Assembly: GCA_030146285.1 (NCBI GenBank)
Contig: JASLBZ010000102.1
Span: forward strand, 1-17,233
DNA from: Neisseriaceae bacterium
GTDB lineage: Bacteria > Pseudomonadota > Gammaproteobacteria > Burkholderiales > Neisseriaceae
DNA length: 17,233 nucleotides
Direction: 5' to 3'
Below the pieces are notes generated by a model. It was not told where the DNA came from and ran no database searches. It worked only from the letters and a program-made list of their open reading frames with translations. A program made the translations under genes and the position numbers. Below are positions 1-6,991 of the stretch, piece by piece; the stretch's first letter is position 1; each line of letters starts with the position of its first letter.

Positions 1-726
1 GGTACAGGTGGTGACGAAGCTGCACTCTTTGCTGGTGATTTGCTGCGCATGTATACCCGTTATGCAGAACGCCAAAATTGGCAAGTTGAATTGGTTTCAT
101 CCCATGAGTCAGACTTAGGTGGCTATAAAGAAGCCATTATTCGCATCATTGGTTTTGGCGCTTACAGCTTTTTGAAATTTGAATCGGGTGGCCATCGAGT
201 CCAACGCGTTCCTTCAACGGAAAGCCAAGGTCGCATTCACACATCGGCTTGTACTGTTGCGGTTATGGCTGAAGCCGATGCGCTTGAAGACATCAATATC
301 AATACCAGCGATTTGCGCATTGACACCTTCCGTGCCAGTGGTGCCGGTGGTCAGCACATTAACAAAACTGACTCTGCTGTGCGCATTACGCACATGCCTT
401 CAGGCTTGGTGGTGGAGTGCCAAGACGGTCGCTCACAGCACAGCAATAAGGCTCAGGCGCTCAAAGTGCTTGCCGCACGCTTGAATGACATGCAACGCAG
501 AGCTGCCCATGAAAAAGAAGCTGCCGAGCGCAAGAGCTTGATTGGCAGTGGCGACAGAAGTGAGCGCATTCGCACTTACAACTACCCTCAAGGCCGTGTC
601 ACCGACCACCGCATCAACTTAACATTACACAAATTGGATTTTGTTATGGACGGTGATTTGAGTGAATTGACCAAGAGTTTGATTGCTGAGCACCAAGCTG
701 AGCAATTGGCCAATATGGCTGATTGA
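1..726 (+). CDS. prfA: Peptide chain release factor 1 (RF1), 5'-truncated by window edge
   Basis: RF1 reads UAA and UAG stop codons in the ribosomal A site and triggers hydrolysis of peptidyl-tRNA. The reading frame is open from base 1, and 241 C-terminal residues are visible of a protein usually near 360. The first bases encode GTGGDEAALFAGDL, typical of the end of RF1 domain 1. The stop-codon recognition tripeptide reads PST (bases 211-219). This is the PxT form of RF1 and not the SPF form of RF2. The catalytic GGQ lies at bases 346-354 inside the context RASGAGGQHINKT. The C-terminal part SDRSERIRTYNYPQGRVTDHRI is also family-typical in pieces. The truncation is only the window boundary. 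A hairpin terminator follows the stop by a few bases, so the gene ends its transcript here. The hemK/prmC methyltransferase gene, often beside prfA, is not downstream. Identification is very secure. Confidence 0.97.
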   Translation, partial: GTGGDEAALFAGDLLRMYTRYAERQNWQVELVSSHESDLGGYKEAIIRIIGFGAYSFLKFESGGHRVQRVPSTESQGRIHTSACTVAVMAEADALEDININTSDLRIDTFRASGAGGQHINKTDSAVRITHMPSGLVVECQDGRSQHSNKAQALKVLAARLNDMQRRAAHEKEAAERKSLIGSGDRSERIRTYNYPQGRVTDHRINLTLHKLDFVMDGDLSELTKSLIAEHQAEQLANMAD

Positions 727-732
727 TTTTTC

Positions 733-759
733 AAAAGCTGCCCTTTGGGCAGCTTTTTT
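733..759 (+). terminator. Intrinsic terminator after prfA
   Basis: An 11-bp perfect stem AAAAGCTGCCC / GGGCAGCTTTT with a TTT loop is followed by a run of six T. It starts a few bases after the prfA stop codon. Confidence 0.9.
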
Positions 760-785
760 AAACCTGACTAAATTAAAAGAAGATT

Positions 786-1601
786 ATGGCAGACTATGCA
801 ATTGGGGATGTACAAGGCTGTTTTGATGAGTTAATGGCTTTACTGAGAAAAATTGATTTTCAAACAGGCAAAGACACTGTGTATTTTGTTGGTGACGTGG
901 TCAACCGAGGCCCAAAATCCTTACAAACCTTAGAGTTCATCTACCAAAACCAAACATCCATGCAAACCGTTCTTGGCAACCATGACTTGCATTTGCTAGC
1001 CGTTGCCCACACTGATGCGACAGAGAAAAAAGGCGACACCATCGCGCCTATTTTAACGGCCAAAAACAAAACGGTTTTGCTGGATTGGTTGCGAACTCAA
1101 CCTTTATTGATTCACGAAAACAATCGCGTGATTGTCCATGCTGGCCTGTACCCAAGCTGGGATTTAGACACGGCCAAAGACTTTAATGGTGAAATTCAAG
1201 CCGGCTTGTCTGGTCGCAATTTCATCACCGTTCTCAAAGAGATGTATGGCAACAAACCCAAATCCATGAAAGCCAATATGGATGCAATGGAAACCATCCG
1301 ATTTGGCATTAACAGCATGACGCGCATGCGAACATTGGATGCCCAACACAATTTGGATTTTGATTACAAACGCGGATTTGATGACATGCCTGCTTATTTG
1401 CATGCTTGGTTTGAAGACACCCTGCGTCAAGATTTGGATGTGGATATTATTTTTGGCCATTGGTCTGCCATTGGTCTTTATGCCAATCCTGACAAACGCA
1501 TTTATGGCTTAGACACAGGTGCCATTTGGCAAGGGCAATTAACCGCAATGGATTTAGACAGCAAGGCGGTCTTTCAAGTGAACCGTCTTAAGCCCGAATA
1601 A
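786..1601 (+). CDS. apaH: Bis(5'-nucleosyl)-tetraphosphatase, symmetrical
   Basis: ApaH cleaves diadenosine tetraphosphate symmetrically to two ADP. It has also been linked to removal of Np4A caps from RNA. The 271-residue length is the family norm. The metallophosphatase motifs appear in order: GDVQGC (residues 7-12), GDVVNRGP (36-43), GNHD (64-67), HAG (118-120) and GHW near residue 228. These supply the two-metal site ligands. The ATG at 786 has a purine-rich AAAAGAAG just upstream, with tight spacing. The gene sits 26 bp after the prfA terminator, so it probably has its own promoter, although none is clear in that gap. It is convergent with the lipoprotein gene and shares its terminator. 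Identification is secure. Confidence 0.95.
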   Translation: MADYAIGDVQGCFDELMALLRKIDFQTGKDTVYFVGDVVNRGPKSLQTLEFIYQNQTSMQTVLGNHDLHLLAVAHTDATEKKGDTIAPILTAKNKTVLLDWLRTQPLLIHENNRVIVHAGLYPSWDLDTAKDFNGEIQAGLSGRNFITVLKEMYGNKPKSMKANMDAMETIRFGINSMTRMRTLDAQHNLDFDYKRGFDDMPAYLHAWFEDTLRQDLDVDIIFGHWSAIGLYANPDKRIYGLDTGAIWQGQLTAMDLDSKAVFQVNRLKPE

Positions 1602-1611
1602 AATCCCATTC

Positions 1612-1655
1612 AAAAAAGAAGGCAGCCTGAATGTTGACAGGCTGCCTTCTTTTTT
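1612..1655. terminator. Bidirectional terminator carrying an uptake sequence
   Basis: An 18-bp perfect stem (1612-1629 with 1638-1655) has an 8-nt loop. Six A at the left and six T at the right give a U-tract in both directions. It lies between convergent apaH and the lipoprotein gene. The left arm and loop contain a perfect AGGCAGCCTGAA. The right arm carries an inverted near copy matching 10 of 12 bases. Paired uptake sequences used as terminators are a known Neisseriaceae habit. Confidence 0.93.
1620..1631 (+). repeat. DNA uptake sequence, AGGCAGCCTGAA
   Basis: This is a perfect match to the Kingella-type dialect of the Neisseriaceae DNA uptake sequence. It is recalled from published dialect work and was not searched. 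It forms one arm of the terminator above. Confidence 0.8.
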
Positions 1656-1680
1656 GAATTTTACAGTCTTCTGATATTGA

Positions 1681-2331
1681 CTAATTCAAACTTAACATGC
1701 GGTGATCTTTCCAACCTTCATTGGTCAGAACCAACATAGTACGGTTTTTTTGCCCTTCAGCAATTTGCTCTTCCAAATCAATTTGCCCATTTTTGATTAG
1801 TTTTTGTGCAAATTTATTCAGTTTGTATTCTGGCTCATAAACGACTTTGGACACAATCATGCCATCGGCCGTGGTCGGCTCGGTAAACCAATCAATTTGC
1901 TTCACTTTTTCCTTACCAACGCACAATAAAGGCCCATTTAAACTTCTTTTAAAGTGCTTAACACCCACTTCTGTTAGCTTGAAAATTGACATTTGCATGG
2001 TCTTGTCACTGCTGCCTTTGGCAGAAAAGTTCTGTTCAGATTCTTTTTTGTAAATGCCATTGTCTTCTAAAATGGCCATTTGTTTTAAGGCTTGTTCATT
2101 AACCTTCTGACCTTTGGCGTCACGCGAGACAATGCGAACATAGTCACTGCCATAGCGATCTGAAATACTGAACTGTTGGCTATCATCTGTCATTGGAGCC
2201 AAAGCCACACAAAAATCACTTTGAATCAAATACTGATTAATGGCTTTTTCGTAATTTTTCTTATTGGCATCCTGACTTGAAGAGCATGCAGCCAAAGCAC
2301 CAACCAATAACAATACTGCCCATTTTTGCAT
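1681..2331 (-). CDS. Predicted lipoprotein of unknown function
   Basis: This 216-residue protein has a lipoprotein signal peptide: MQK, a hydrophobic stretch and the lipobox LAAC, with the lipidated Cys at residue 16 followed by SSS. Ser after the Cys predicts outer-membrane sorting in bacteria that use the Lol rule. The mature part is soluble, charged and rich in Lys, Gln and Asp, with no other membrane segment. Two further Cys residues (FCVALA and LLCVG) could form a disulphide. I do not recognise the family. The ATG at 2331 is supported by AAGG about 9 nt upstream. The gene stands alone, divergent from the ArsC-like gene and convergent with apaH. The call as a lipoprotein is strong, but the function is unknown. 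Confidence 0.82.
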   Translation of the reverse strand: MQKWAVLLLVGALAACSSSQDANKKNYEKAINQYLIQSDFCVALAPMTDDSQQFSISDRYGSDYVRIVSRDAKGQKVNEQALKQMAILEDNGIYKKESEQNFSAKGSSDKTMQMSIFKLTEVGVKHFKRSLNGPLLCVGKEKVKQIDWFTEPTTADGMIVSKVVYEPEYKLNKFAQKLIKNGQIDLEEQIAEGQKNRTMLVLTNEGWKDHRMLSLN

Positions 2332-2389
2332 AAGAAACGTCCTTTTTAAAAATTCAGGTGACCTTTAAATCATGGTTTAAGCATAGTAC

Positions 2390-2401
2390 AGGCAGCCTGA
2401 A
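2390..2401 (+). repeat. DNA uptake sequence, AGGCAGCCTGAA
   Basis: A second perfect 12-mer lies in the 160-bp divergent intergenic region, with no inverted partner and no hairpin. A weak minus-strand promoter for the lipoprotein gene (TTGTGA, 18 bp, TATGCT; 2380-2409) would place this copy in its spacer. That promoter is only a guess. Confidence 0.78.
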
Positions 2402-2449
2402 TATCACAAGTGAAATATGCTTTTTTTCGCAAAAGGCTAACAAACATCA

Positions 2450-2455
2450 TATAAT
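2450..2455 (+). promoter_or_regulatory. Probable -10 element for the ArsC-like/lpxH operon
   Basis: A perfect TATAAT lies 37 bp before the ATG at 2492. No good -35 is seen 16-18 bp upstream, only an AT-rich TTTTTTTCGC stretch, so the promoter may rely on the -10 or an activator. Confidence 0.45.
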
Positions 2456-2491
2456 CCGCTACAATTTGATTATTTATCACAAAGTGTCCTC

Positions 2492-2854
2492 ATGAAAACC
2501 AAACTTTATGGCATTTCCAATTGCAGCACGGTCAAAAAAGCCCGTGTCTTTTTAGAGCATCATGCGGTCGATTTTGACTTTATCGATTTTAAAAAACAAG
2601 CGCCTCAAGCTGCTGACATTCAAGCATGGCTAGAGCACATTACTTTGGAAATTTTGCTTAACAAGCGCGGCACCACTTGGCGAAATTTGGGCGATGAAGA
2701 CAAAAAGCAAGCTGACGCTCCAGCCGGCGCCATTGCCTTAATGCAAGCACATCCTTCTTTGATCAAACGTCCTGTTTTGGTAAGCAGCCAGCTGACCAGC
2801 GTAGGTTTTAAAGAAGATGATTACCAACAGTTTTTGGCAGCAGGTCAACTATGA
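2492..2854 (+). CDS. ArsC/Spx-like reductase family protein (YffB type)
   Basis: This 120-residue thioredoxin-fold protein belongs to the ArsC/Spx superfamily. The N-terminus (KTKLYGISNCSTVKKA) has one active-site Cys at residue 11, with Ser-Thr-Val following, so there is no CXXC. This matches the YffB subgroup of E. coli (GIKNCDTIKKA) more than Spx itself. NKRGTTWR (57-64) and the conserved Arg-Pro at 93-94 are the other family marks. True arsenate reductase activity is not shown for this subgroup, and a glutathione-dependent thiol reductase role is usually suggested. The stop codon overlaps the lpxH start by 4 bases (ATGA), which indicates translational coupling. The family call is secure and the substrate is unknown. 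Confidence 0.9.
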   Translation: MKTKLYGISNCSTVKKARVFLEHHAVDFDFIDFKKQAPQAADIQAWLEHITLEILLNKRGTTWRNLGDEDKKQADAPAGAIALMQAHPSLIKRPVLVSSQLTSVGFKEDDYQQFLAAGQL

Positions 2855-3585
2855 ATCAAACCATTTTTATCGCAGATTTGCACTTAAGCCCTGAAACACC
2901 CAAGCTCAATATGAAGTTCATGCAAGCATTATCAACATGGTTGGGGAAAATTGATGCCTTGTACATTCTAGGTGATTTGTTTGATGCTTGGGTTGGTGAT
3001 GACAACCACCACTTTGTGACCGATGAAATCATTCAAGCCATGCACGCATTCAGCAAAACAACCCCCATTTGGGTCATGCACGGCAACCGTGATTTTCTAT
3101 TGGGAAATGACTTTTCTAAACGCTCTGGCGCTGGTTTATTGGCAGACCCTAGTGTGGTTGATTTGTATGGCCAGTCATATGTTTTAAGTCATGGTGACCT
3201 TATGTGCACAGATGATGTTGAATACCAAGCCTTCCGAGCCCAAGCCAGAAACCCGATGTGGCAACAGGCCATTTTGGCAAAACCATTGGTAGAGCGTCGT
3301 TTATTGGCAACACAAATTCGTCAGATGAGCGAAAGCAAAAAAAACAGCGACGGTTTAACTGAGATTTCAGATGTCACCGATGCCGGCGTCCAAGCCTTGA
3401 TGAGTGACTTGGTTCAAGACAATGCCATTCATTTGATTCATGGTCATACCCACAGACCCAATACCCATATTCATCAGGTAAATGGCATTAACGTCACACG
3501 CCATGTGATTCAAGACTGGCATGATGATATGGCAGGCTATTTGGCGCTAAGCAGCGACGGCAACATCACAGCACACACACTGTAA
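2851..3585 (+). CDS. lpxH: UDP-2,3-diacylglucosamine pyrophosphatase
   Basis: LpxH hydrolyses UDP-2,3-diacylglucosamine to lipid X plus UMP, the fourth step of lipid A synthesis, as a peripheral enzyme on the inner face of the cytoplasmic membrane. The 244-residue protein has the metallophosphoesterase ligands in order: D9 and H11 (ADLHL), D42 (LGDLFDAW), N79 with R80 (HGNRDF), H114 (SHGD), and H197 and H199 with H201 (HGHTHRP). The spacing matches E. coli LpxH closely and sets it apart from LpxI or LpxG. It is translationally coupled to the upstream ArsC-like gene and ends in a hairpin terminator that begins at its stop codon. This marks a Gram-negative, lipid A-making cell. Identification is secure. 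Confidence 0.95.
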   Translation: MNQTIFIADLHLSPETPKLNMKFMQALSTWLGKIDALYILGDLFDAWVGDDNHHFVTDEIIQAMHAFSKTTPIWVMHGNRDFLLGNDFSKRSGAGLLADPSVVDLYGQSYVLSHGDLMCTDDVEYQAFRAQARNPMWQQAILAKPLVERRLLATQIRQMSESKKNSDGLTEISDVTDAGVQALMSDLVQDNAIHLIHGHTHRPNTHIHQVNGINVTRHVIQDWHDDMAGYLALSSDGNITAHTL

Positions 3586-3612
3586 AAAAAGACCGCTTCA
3601 AGCGGTCTTTTT
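3584..3612. terminator. Bidirectional terminator between lpxH and membrane protein gene
   Basis: AAAAAGACCGCT pairs with AGCGGTCTTTTT around a TCA loop, a perfect 12-bp stem. Seven A precede it and five T end it, so both convergent transcripts can stop here. It overlaps the lpxH stop codon. Confidence 0.92.
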
Positions 3613-3614
3613 GA

Positions 3615-4214
3615 TCAATACCATATTTTCATGAAGTTGGACACGTCCCAATACAAGTAAGCTAACTGGTAGATGATAGAAAACAACACCATCAATTGCC
3701 ATTGCACGGCCGTCAGTCTTAGTGGCTGCCCTTTTGAAAAAATCTTGGCATACAACAACATGGTCGCCATCAAAAACCACTGCGCACCAATCCAATACAC
3801 TGGCTGTAAAAAATACATTTGCAGCTGAGAGAACAAGAAAAAGCTTGAACTTCCTTGCGGATAACTCATCCAGAACATGCCGAGCAACAACAAATAACTG
3901 GCGCTCATGGCCAAAGAACTGGTTGCTAAAAACGGCAAATACATCCCAATATTCTTGCTATGCTGTTGGTCTTTGTGTTGAGCATAATGCTGAGTAAAAT
4001 AAAACAAACTGCCCAAACCAATATAAAAATAAGGGAAAATCATGCTGTTAAACTGGGTAAAATGAAAAACATTGGGTAACATTAAATTGCCCACAATGGT
4101 ACTAAAACCCAACCACAACAAAACGCTTGCCCACAACCATTGAAATTGTTGATGGTAAAAACAAAGACCGACGAACAAGATCAAATACACAGCAACCACA
4201 GTTTCTGTAATCAT
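3615..4214 (-). CDS. Integral membrane protein of unknown function
   Basis: This 199-residue, very hydrophobic protein has about six predicted transmembrane helices. They are near residues 5-20, 26-46, 57-75, 92-116, 126-156 and 168-188, judged by eye. The longest loop (about 77-89) is rich in His, Lys and Gln (HYAQHKDQQHSK). Aromatic residues are very abundant (Trp, Tyr, Phe). I do not recognise a family. The ATG lies 4 nt after the DUF484 stop, with AGGA from the end of that gene close upstream, so the two are translationally coupled. It ends at the terminator shared with lpxH. A membrane partner for the DUF484 protein is an inference from this coupling only. Confidence 0.75.
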   Translation of the reverse strand: MITETVVAVYLILFVGLCFYHQQFQWLWASVLLWLGFSTIVGNLMLPNVFHFTQFNSMIFPYFYIGLGSLFYFTQHYAQHKDQQHSKNIGMYLPFLATSSLAMSASYLLLLGMFWMSYPQGSSSFFLFSQLQMYFLQPVYWIGAQWFLMATMLLYAKIFSKGQPLRLTAVQWQLMVLFSIIYQLAYLYWDVSNFMKIWY

Positions 4215-4218
4215 ATTC

Positions 4219-4896
4219 CTACTTAATGCGCAAAACGCGCTTTAGACTCACCCCAATTGCAGTGGCCAAGTGTGCCACACAATCCGTTTGTAAATCACTG
4301 CTAAAATGCTGTGGATCTTGGTGGGCAATAATCAACATGCCATCGGCAACATCTGTATTGGCAATAAACAAGGGCAAATACAAAAAGCTTTCGGCTTGAC
4401 TAGCATCCAAATCCAACCACAAATCATCGTGCAATACTTTTTGAGTACAACGAATGTTGCTGGCATTTTGAATCGTTTGCAATAGTGCGTCGCTCATTTT
4501 CAACGCTTCAGGCATGCGAATATTTTTATTATTGCCTTGCACTGCTACTTTCAAAGCAAAATTGGGCATGCCAAATTCACCAGTTAAAACCTGCTTAACC
4601 GATGCATACAATTGTTTGACGGTGTTGACAGCCATTAAAGCCAAGTCCATTTTCAACATTTTTTCAATCGTGGCATCATTGTCTTTTGCATTTTGAATTA
4701 AAAATTGCAGACGCTCATGTGCTTTTTGATTTTTTGATTTTTGAGCTGCCAATTGTGCTTCGGTAAAGCTCCTGACTTTGCCACCATGCTCTTCATAACC
4801 TAGCTCATGTGCATACTCAATAAGAAAGTCAGGATGGTCTTTTAAAAAAGCCACCACATCATCGATTGCGATCGCATTAACCTCTTGTTCGTTCAT
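4219..4896 (-). CDS. DUF484 family protein
   Basis: This 225-residue soluble protein starts with the helical signature VVAFLKDHPDFL (about residues 14-25), the mark of DUF484. It continues with a helical or coiled region (about 45-85) and then a GAF-like alpha/beta half containing FLYLPLF and DGMLIIAHQD. In other proteobacteria DUF484 genes often sit beside dapF or xerC, which is not the case here. Biochemical function is not established for the family, and the GAF-like fold hints at ligand sensing. No strong ribosome binding site is visible before the ATG. It is the first gene of a two-gene minus-strand operon, with the membrane protein gene 4 nt downstream. Confidence 0.85.
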   Translation of the reverse strand: MNEQEVNAIAIDDVVAFLKDHPDFLIEYAHELGYEEHGGKVRSFTEAQLAAQKSKNQKAHERLQFLIQNAKDNDATIEKMLKMDLALMAVNTVKQLYASVKQVLTGEFGMPNFALKVAVQGNNKNIRMPEALKMSDALLQTIQNASNIRCTQKVLHDDLWLDLDASQAESFLYLPLFIANTDVADGMLIIAHQDPQHFSSDLQTDCVAHLATAIGVSLKRVLRIK

Positions 4897-4959
4897 TCGC
4901 TCATCTGTCTAAAAGTTAAATTAATGGGCAGTATTAAAGTTTATGCACTAAAAATAAAC

Positions 4960-4988
4960 TTTAAACAATTTTTATAGCCACTTATGAT
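4960..4988 (+). promoter_or_regulatory. Predicted sigma-70 promoter for thioesterase-like gene
   Basis: TTTAAA (4960-4965) and TATGAT (4983-4988) are separated by exactly 17 bp, and the start codon is 45 bp further on. The surroundings are AT-rich, which raises the chance of a false match. Confidence 0.5.
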
Positions 4989-5033
4989 ACCTTATTCAAG
5001 CACGATAAAACGATAATTTTAAGGAAAATAGCA

Positions 5034-5531
5034 ATGAGAATTGAAAACCAAATGTATCTAAATATTCAGGCACTGAGCACATTGCCTGAAGAAATTCGCA
5101 TGGACAAACAAACCCAAGCCATGTCGCAGTTTGTGCCTTTTTTGGCCACCACCGGCATTCAGTTTGATGTTCTTAGCCGAGAATGCGTCACGGTTAGCAT
5201 ACAAAACGAGACCAAAGTACAAAACCACATCAAAGGCATTCACGCTTGCGTGATGGCAACCTTGGCCGAAACGGCCACAGGCTTTGTCATGAGCTTGAAC
5301 ATTCCAGATAACAAATTGCCATTATTAAAATCAATGCAAGTAGATTACAACCGCGTTGCCAAAGGCAATATGCAAGCAACAGCACACTTAACAAACGAAC
5401 AAGTTGCTTTGATGTGTGATGAAGAGCGTGGGCATTTTGTGATTGAATGCCATGTCAGTGATGAAAAACCAGATGATGAACCACCTGTTGTGGTAACCAT
5501 GACATGGGCTTGGGTTCCAAAACGGGTTTAA
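5034..5531 (+). CDS. DUF4442/hotdog-fold thioesterase-like protein
   Basis: This 165-residue protein has the hotdog core pattern: a region around HIKGIHACVMATLAE (about residues 65-80) matching the helix-start motif of DUF4442 and PaaI-type proteins, then LKSMQVDYNRVAKG on a central strand and a C-terminal strand VVVTMTWAWVPK. Proteins of this fold hydrolyse acyl-CoA or acyl-ACP thioesters. The substrate here cannot be read from sequence, and DUF4442 members need not all be active. The ATG at 5034 has a good AAGGAA 7 nt upstream, which favours it over the Met at residue 7. It is a single gene with its own predicted promoter, convergent with rnhA. Confidence 0.8.
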   Translation: MRIENQMYLNIQALSTLPEEIRMDKQTQAMSQFVPFLATTGIQFDVLSRECVTVSIQNETKVQNHIKGIHACVMATLAETATGFVMSLNIPDNKLPLLKSMQVDYNRVAKGNMQATAHLTNEQVALMCDEERGHFVIECHVSDEKPDDEPPVVVTMTWAWVPKRV

Positions 5532-5542
5532 AACACCCTCTT

Positions 5543-5582
5543 ATCAAAATCGATTCATTTTGAACATTGAATCGATTTTGAT
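5543..5582. terminator. Perfect 15-bp hairpin between convergent genes
   Basis: ATCAAAATCGATTCA (5543-5557) and TGAATCGATTTTGAT (5568-5582) form a perfect inverted repeat with a 10-nt loop, between the thioesterase-like gene and rnhA. There is no proper T-run on either side. It may terminate transcription weakly or protect 3' ends. Confidence 0.6.
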
Positions 5583-5585
5583 GCT

Positions 5586-6035
5586 TTAAGCGTTTCTGGC
5601 TTCTTCTACACCCAAATTTGCTAACTCATCAGCCTTTTCATTGCCATAATTGCCCGCATGCCCTTTAACCCAATGCCAAGTGACTTCGTGTCTTGCGACT
5701 TGCTCATCCAATATTCGCCACAAATCTTGATTTTTAACGGGTTCTTTCTTACTGTTTTTCCAGCCTTTTGCCTTCCAGTTTTCCAGCCAACTGAGCATGC
5801 CTTGTTGTACATATTTGGAGTCAGTATAAATTTCAACCGTGCAAGAGCGTTTTAATAACTTCAAAGACTCAATCACAGCCATCAACTCCATGCGATTGTT
5901 TGTCGTGTTTTTAGCTCCGCCATAAATGGATTTTTGGTGTTCACCATAGCTCAAAAATGCGCCCCAACCACCCAGTCCAGGATTGCCTTTGCAAGCTCCA
6001 TCGGTATACACGGTGACGATTTGTTTTTGGGTCAT
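5586..6035 (-). CDS. rnhA: Ribonuclease HI
   Basis: RNase HI cuts the RNA strand of RNA-DNA hybrids, removing R-loops and primer RNA. With the chosen start the protein is 149 residues, near the 155 of E. coli. The catalytic acids are D12 (YTDGACKGNPG), E50 (NNRMEL), D72 (YTDSKYV) and D136 (NEKADELA), and the His of the flexible loop is H126 (WVKGHAG). The basic handle region around WKAKGWKNSKKEPV is present, as in E. coli. A longer frame opens at 6077 inside the upstream gene. The ATG at 6035 is preferred because it begins at the conserved N-terminus and lies 1 nt after the methyltransferase stop, a coupled arrangement. Identification is very secure. Confidence 0.95.
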   Translation of the reverse strand: MTQKQIVTVYTDGACKGNPGLGGWGAFLSYGEHQKSIYGGAKNTTNNRMELMAVIESLKLLKRSCTVEIYTDSKYVQQGMLSWLENWKAKGWKNSKKEPVKNQDLWRILDEQVARHEVTWHWVKGHAGNYGNEKADELANLGVEEARNA

Positions 6036-6036
6036 A

Positions 6037-6783
6037 TTACTGTCTTTTCGATTGCAAGGCTTGAGATTGTAATTCAATCTGCTCTGACTGCATAATGGGA
6101 ATGTCTATCATGTCGCCACATTTTAACTCTTCCGACAAAGGTCGCAAATAAATCACCTTCTTTTTCAATACCAAACCATAAGCCGCAGCCAAATATGGCC
6201 ACCATTTTTCACCTAAATTCTCCAATACAGACAAGTTTTTATTGCGTTGTGAGTCCAATGAAAATGGCAAAAAATTAAAAAAGTGGCTGGATTCACACTC
6301 AAAACCCAATTCCAAAAGCTGATGTGTCAACATGCCCGAGCCCAAACAATTTTCTTTTGGTGGCAACATGTTTTGCGCAATAAAACTAAATCGCCACAAA
6401 GAATGGGGGGAGAACTCACAAATGACCAAGCGCCCTTCTGACTTTAATACCCGATAAACTTCTTTTAAGATTTGTTGTTGGGTTTGCTTGGTATAAAAAA
6501 ACAAAACATGCGGCAAAATCACACAATCCACACTGTGCGCAGCCAAAGGTAAAGCGCAATAATCTGCCACAATACCATTATTGGTTATTTTTTTATCGGT
6601 TATGCTCAGGCAACGCTCACCCTGAAAAGGCAAGTGCCCAGAAAGAAGTACAGAACCCATCTGAACGATTAAGTTGGCTGATTTCATCTCAAGAAGAACG
6701 CCACTGATCAATTCTAATTCTCTTTGGTACAAAAGGCTTCCTGAAGAGAAATTAATGAATTTACTAACCGTTTCATTGTCCAT
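6037..6783 (-). CDS. Class I SAM-dependent methyltransferase-like protein
   Basis: This 248-residue protein has a methyltransferase-like core: ADYCALPLAAHSVDCVILPHVL (in pieces, about residues 73-95) as the acidic and post-II region, then VLKSEGRLVICEF as motif III and the following strand. The usual glycine-rich SAM motif I is degenerate and reads IVQMGSVLLSG. From memory this is normal for the proteobacterial methyltransferase found upstream of rnhA, so it is not by itself a sign of decay. The substrate is unknown. The ATG at 6783 is chosen because AAGGGG lies 6 nt upstream. A GTG two codons earlier would sit inside that ribosome binding site. It is coupled to rnhA, 1 nt downstream, and divergent from mltD. 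Confidence 0.82.
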   Translation of the reverse strand: MDNETVSKFINFSSGSLLYQRELELISGVLLEMKSANLIVQMGSVLLSGHLPFQGERCLSITDKKITNNGIVADYCALPLAAHSVDCVILPHVLFFYTKQTQQQILKEVYRVLKSEGRLVICEFSPHSLWRFSFIAQNMLPPKENCLGSGMLTHQLLELGFECESSHFFNFLPFSLDSQRNKNLSVLENLGEKWWPYLAAAYGLVLKKKVIYLRPLSEELKCGDMIDIPIMQSEQIELQSQALQSKRQ

Positions 6784-6928
6784 TGGCACCCCCTTACAAG
6801 TTCATACAATTATTCACATGGTATCAAAAAAGCAAATGATTAGCAGTATTTGCATGTGTTTAGAATGTTTCGATGTTGCAATCTCATTAAAAAATGCTGT
6901 ATTAATATACATTTACACAATGGAGTCC

Positions 6929-6957
6929 TTGACACAACACACGTCTGAACTTACGAT
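6929..6957 (+). promoter_or_regulatory. Predicted sigma-70 promoter for mltD
   Basis: A consensus TTGACA (6929-6934), a 17-bp spacer and TACGAT (6952-6957) lie 34 bp before the mltD ATG. This is the best two-box promoter in the window. Confidence 0.65.
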
Positions 6958-6991
6958 TCAGGGTATCTAGACTCTCAGACCTTAACCTTAC

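Noticed and set aside
2492..2854. Arsenic resistance arsenate reductase
   Set aside because: The protein is YffB-like with a single active-site Cys and is coupled to lpxH. No arsB, arsR or acr3 gene is nearby.
6036..6077. Longer N-terminus for RNase HI
   Set aside because: The extra 14 residues precede the conserved start and overlap the methyltransferase coding end. The ATG at 6035 sits 1 nt after that gene's stop.
6674..6970. 98-residue plus-strand ORF across the methyltransferase start and mltD promoter region
   Set aside because: It lies antisense to the conserved methyltransferase N-terminus and then in promoter sequence. It has no family resemblance.
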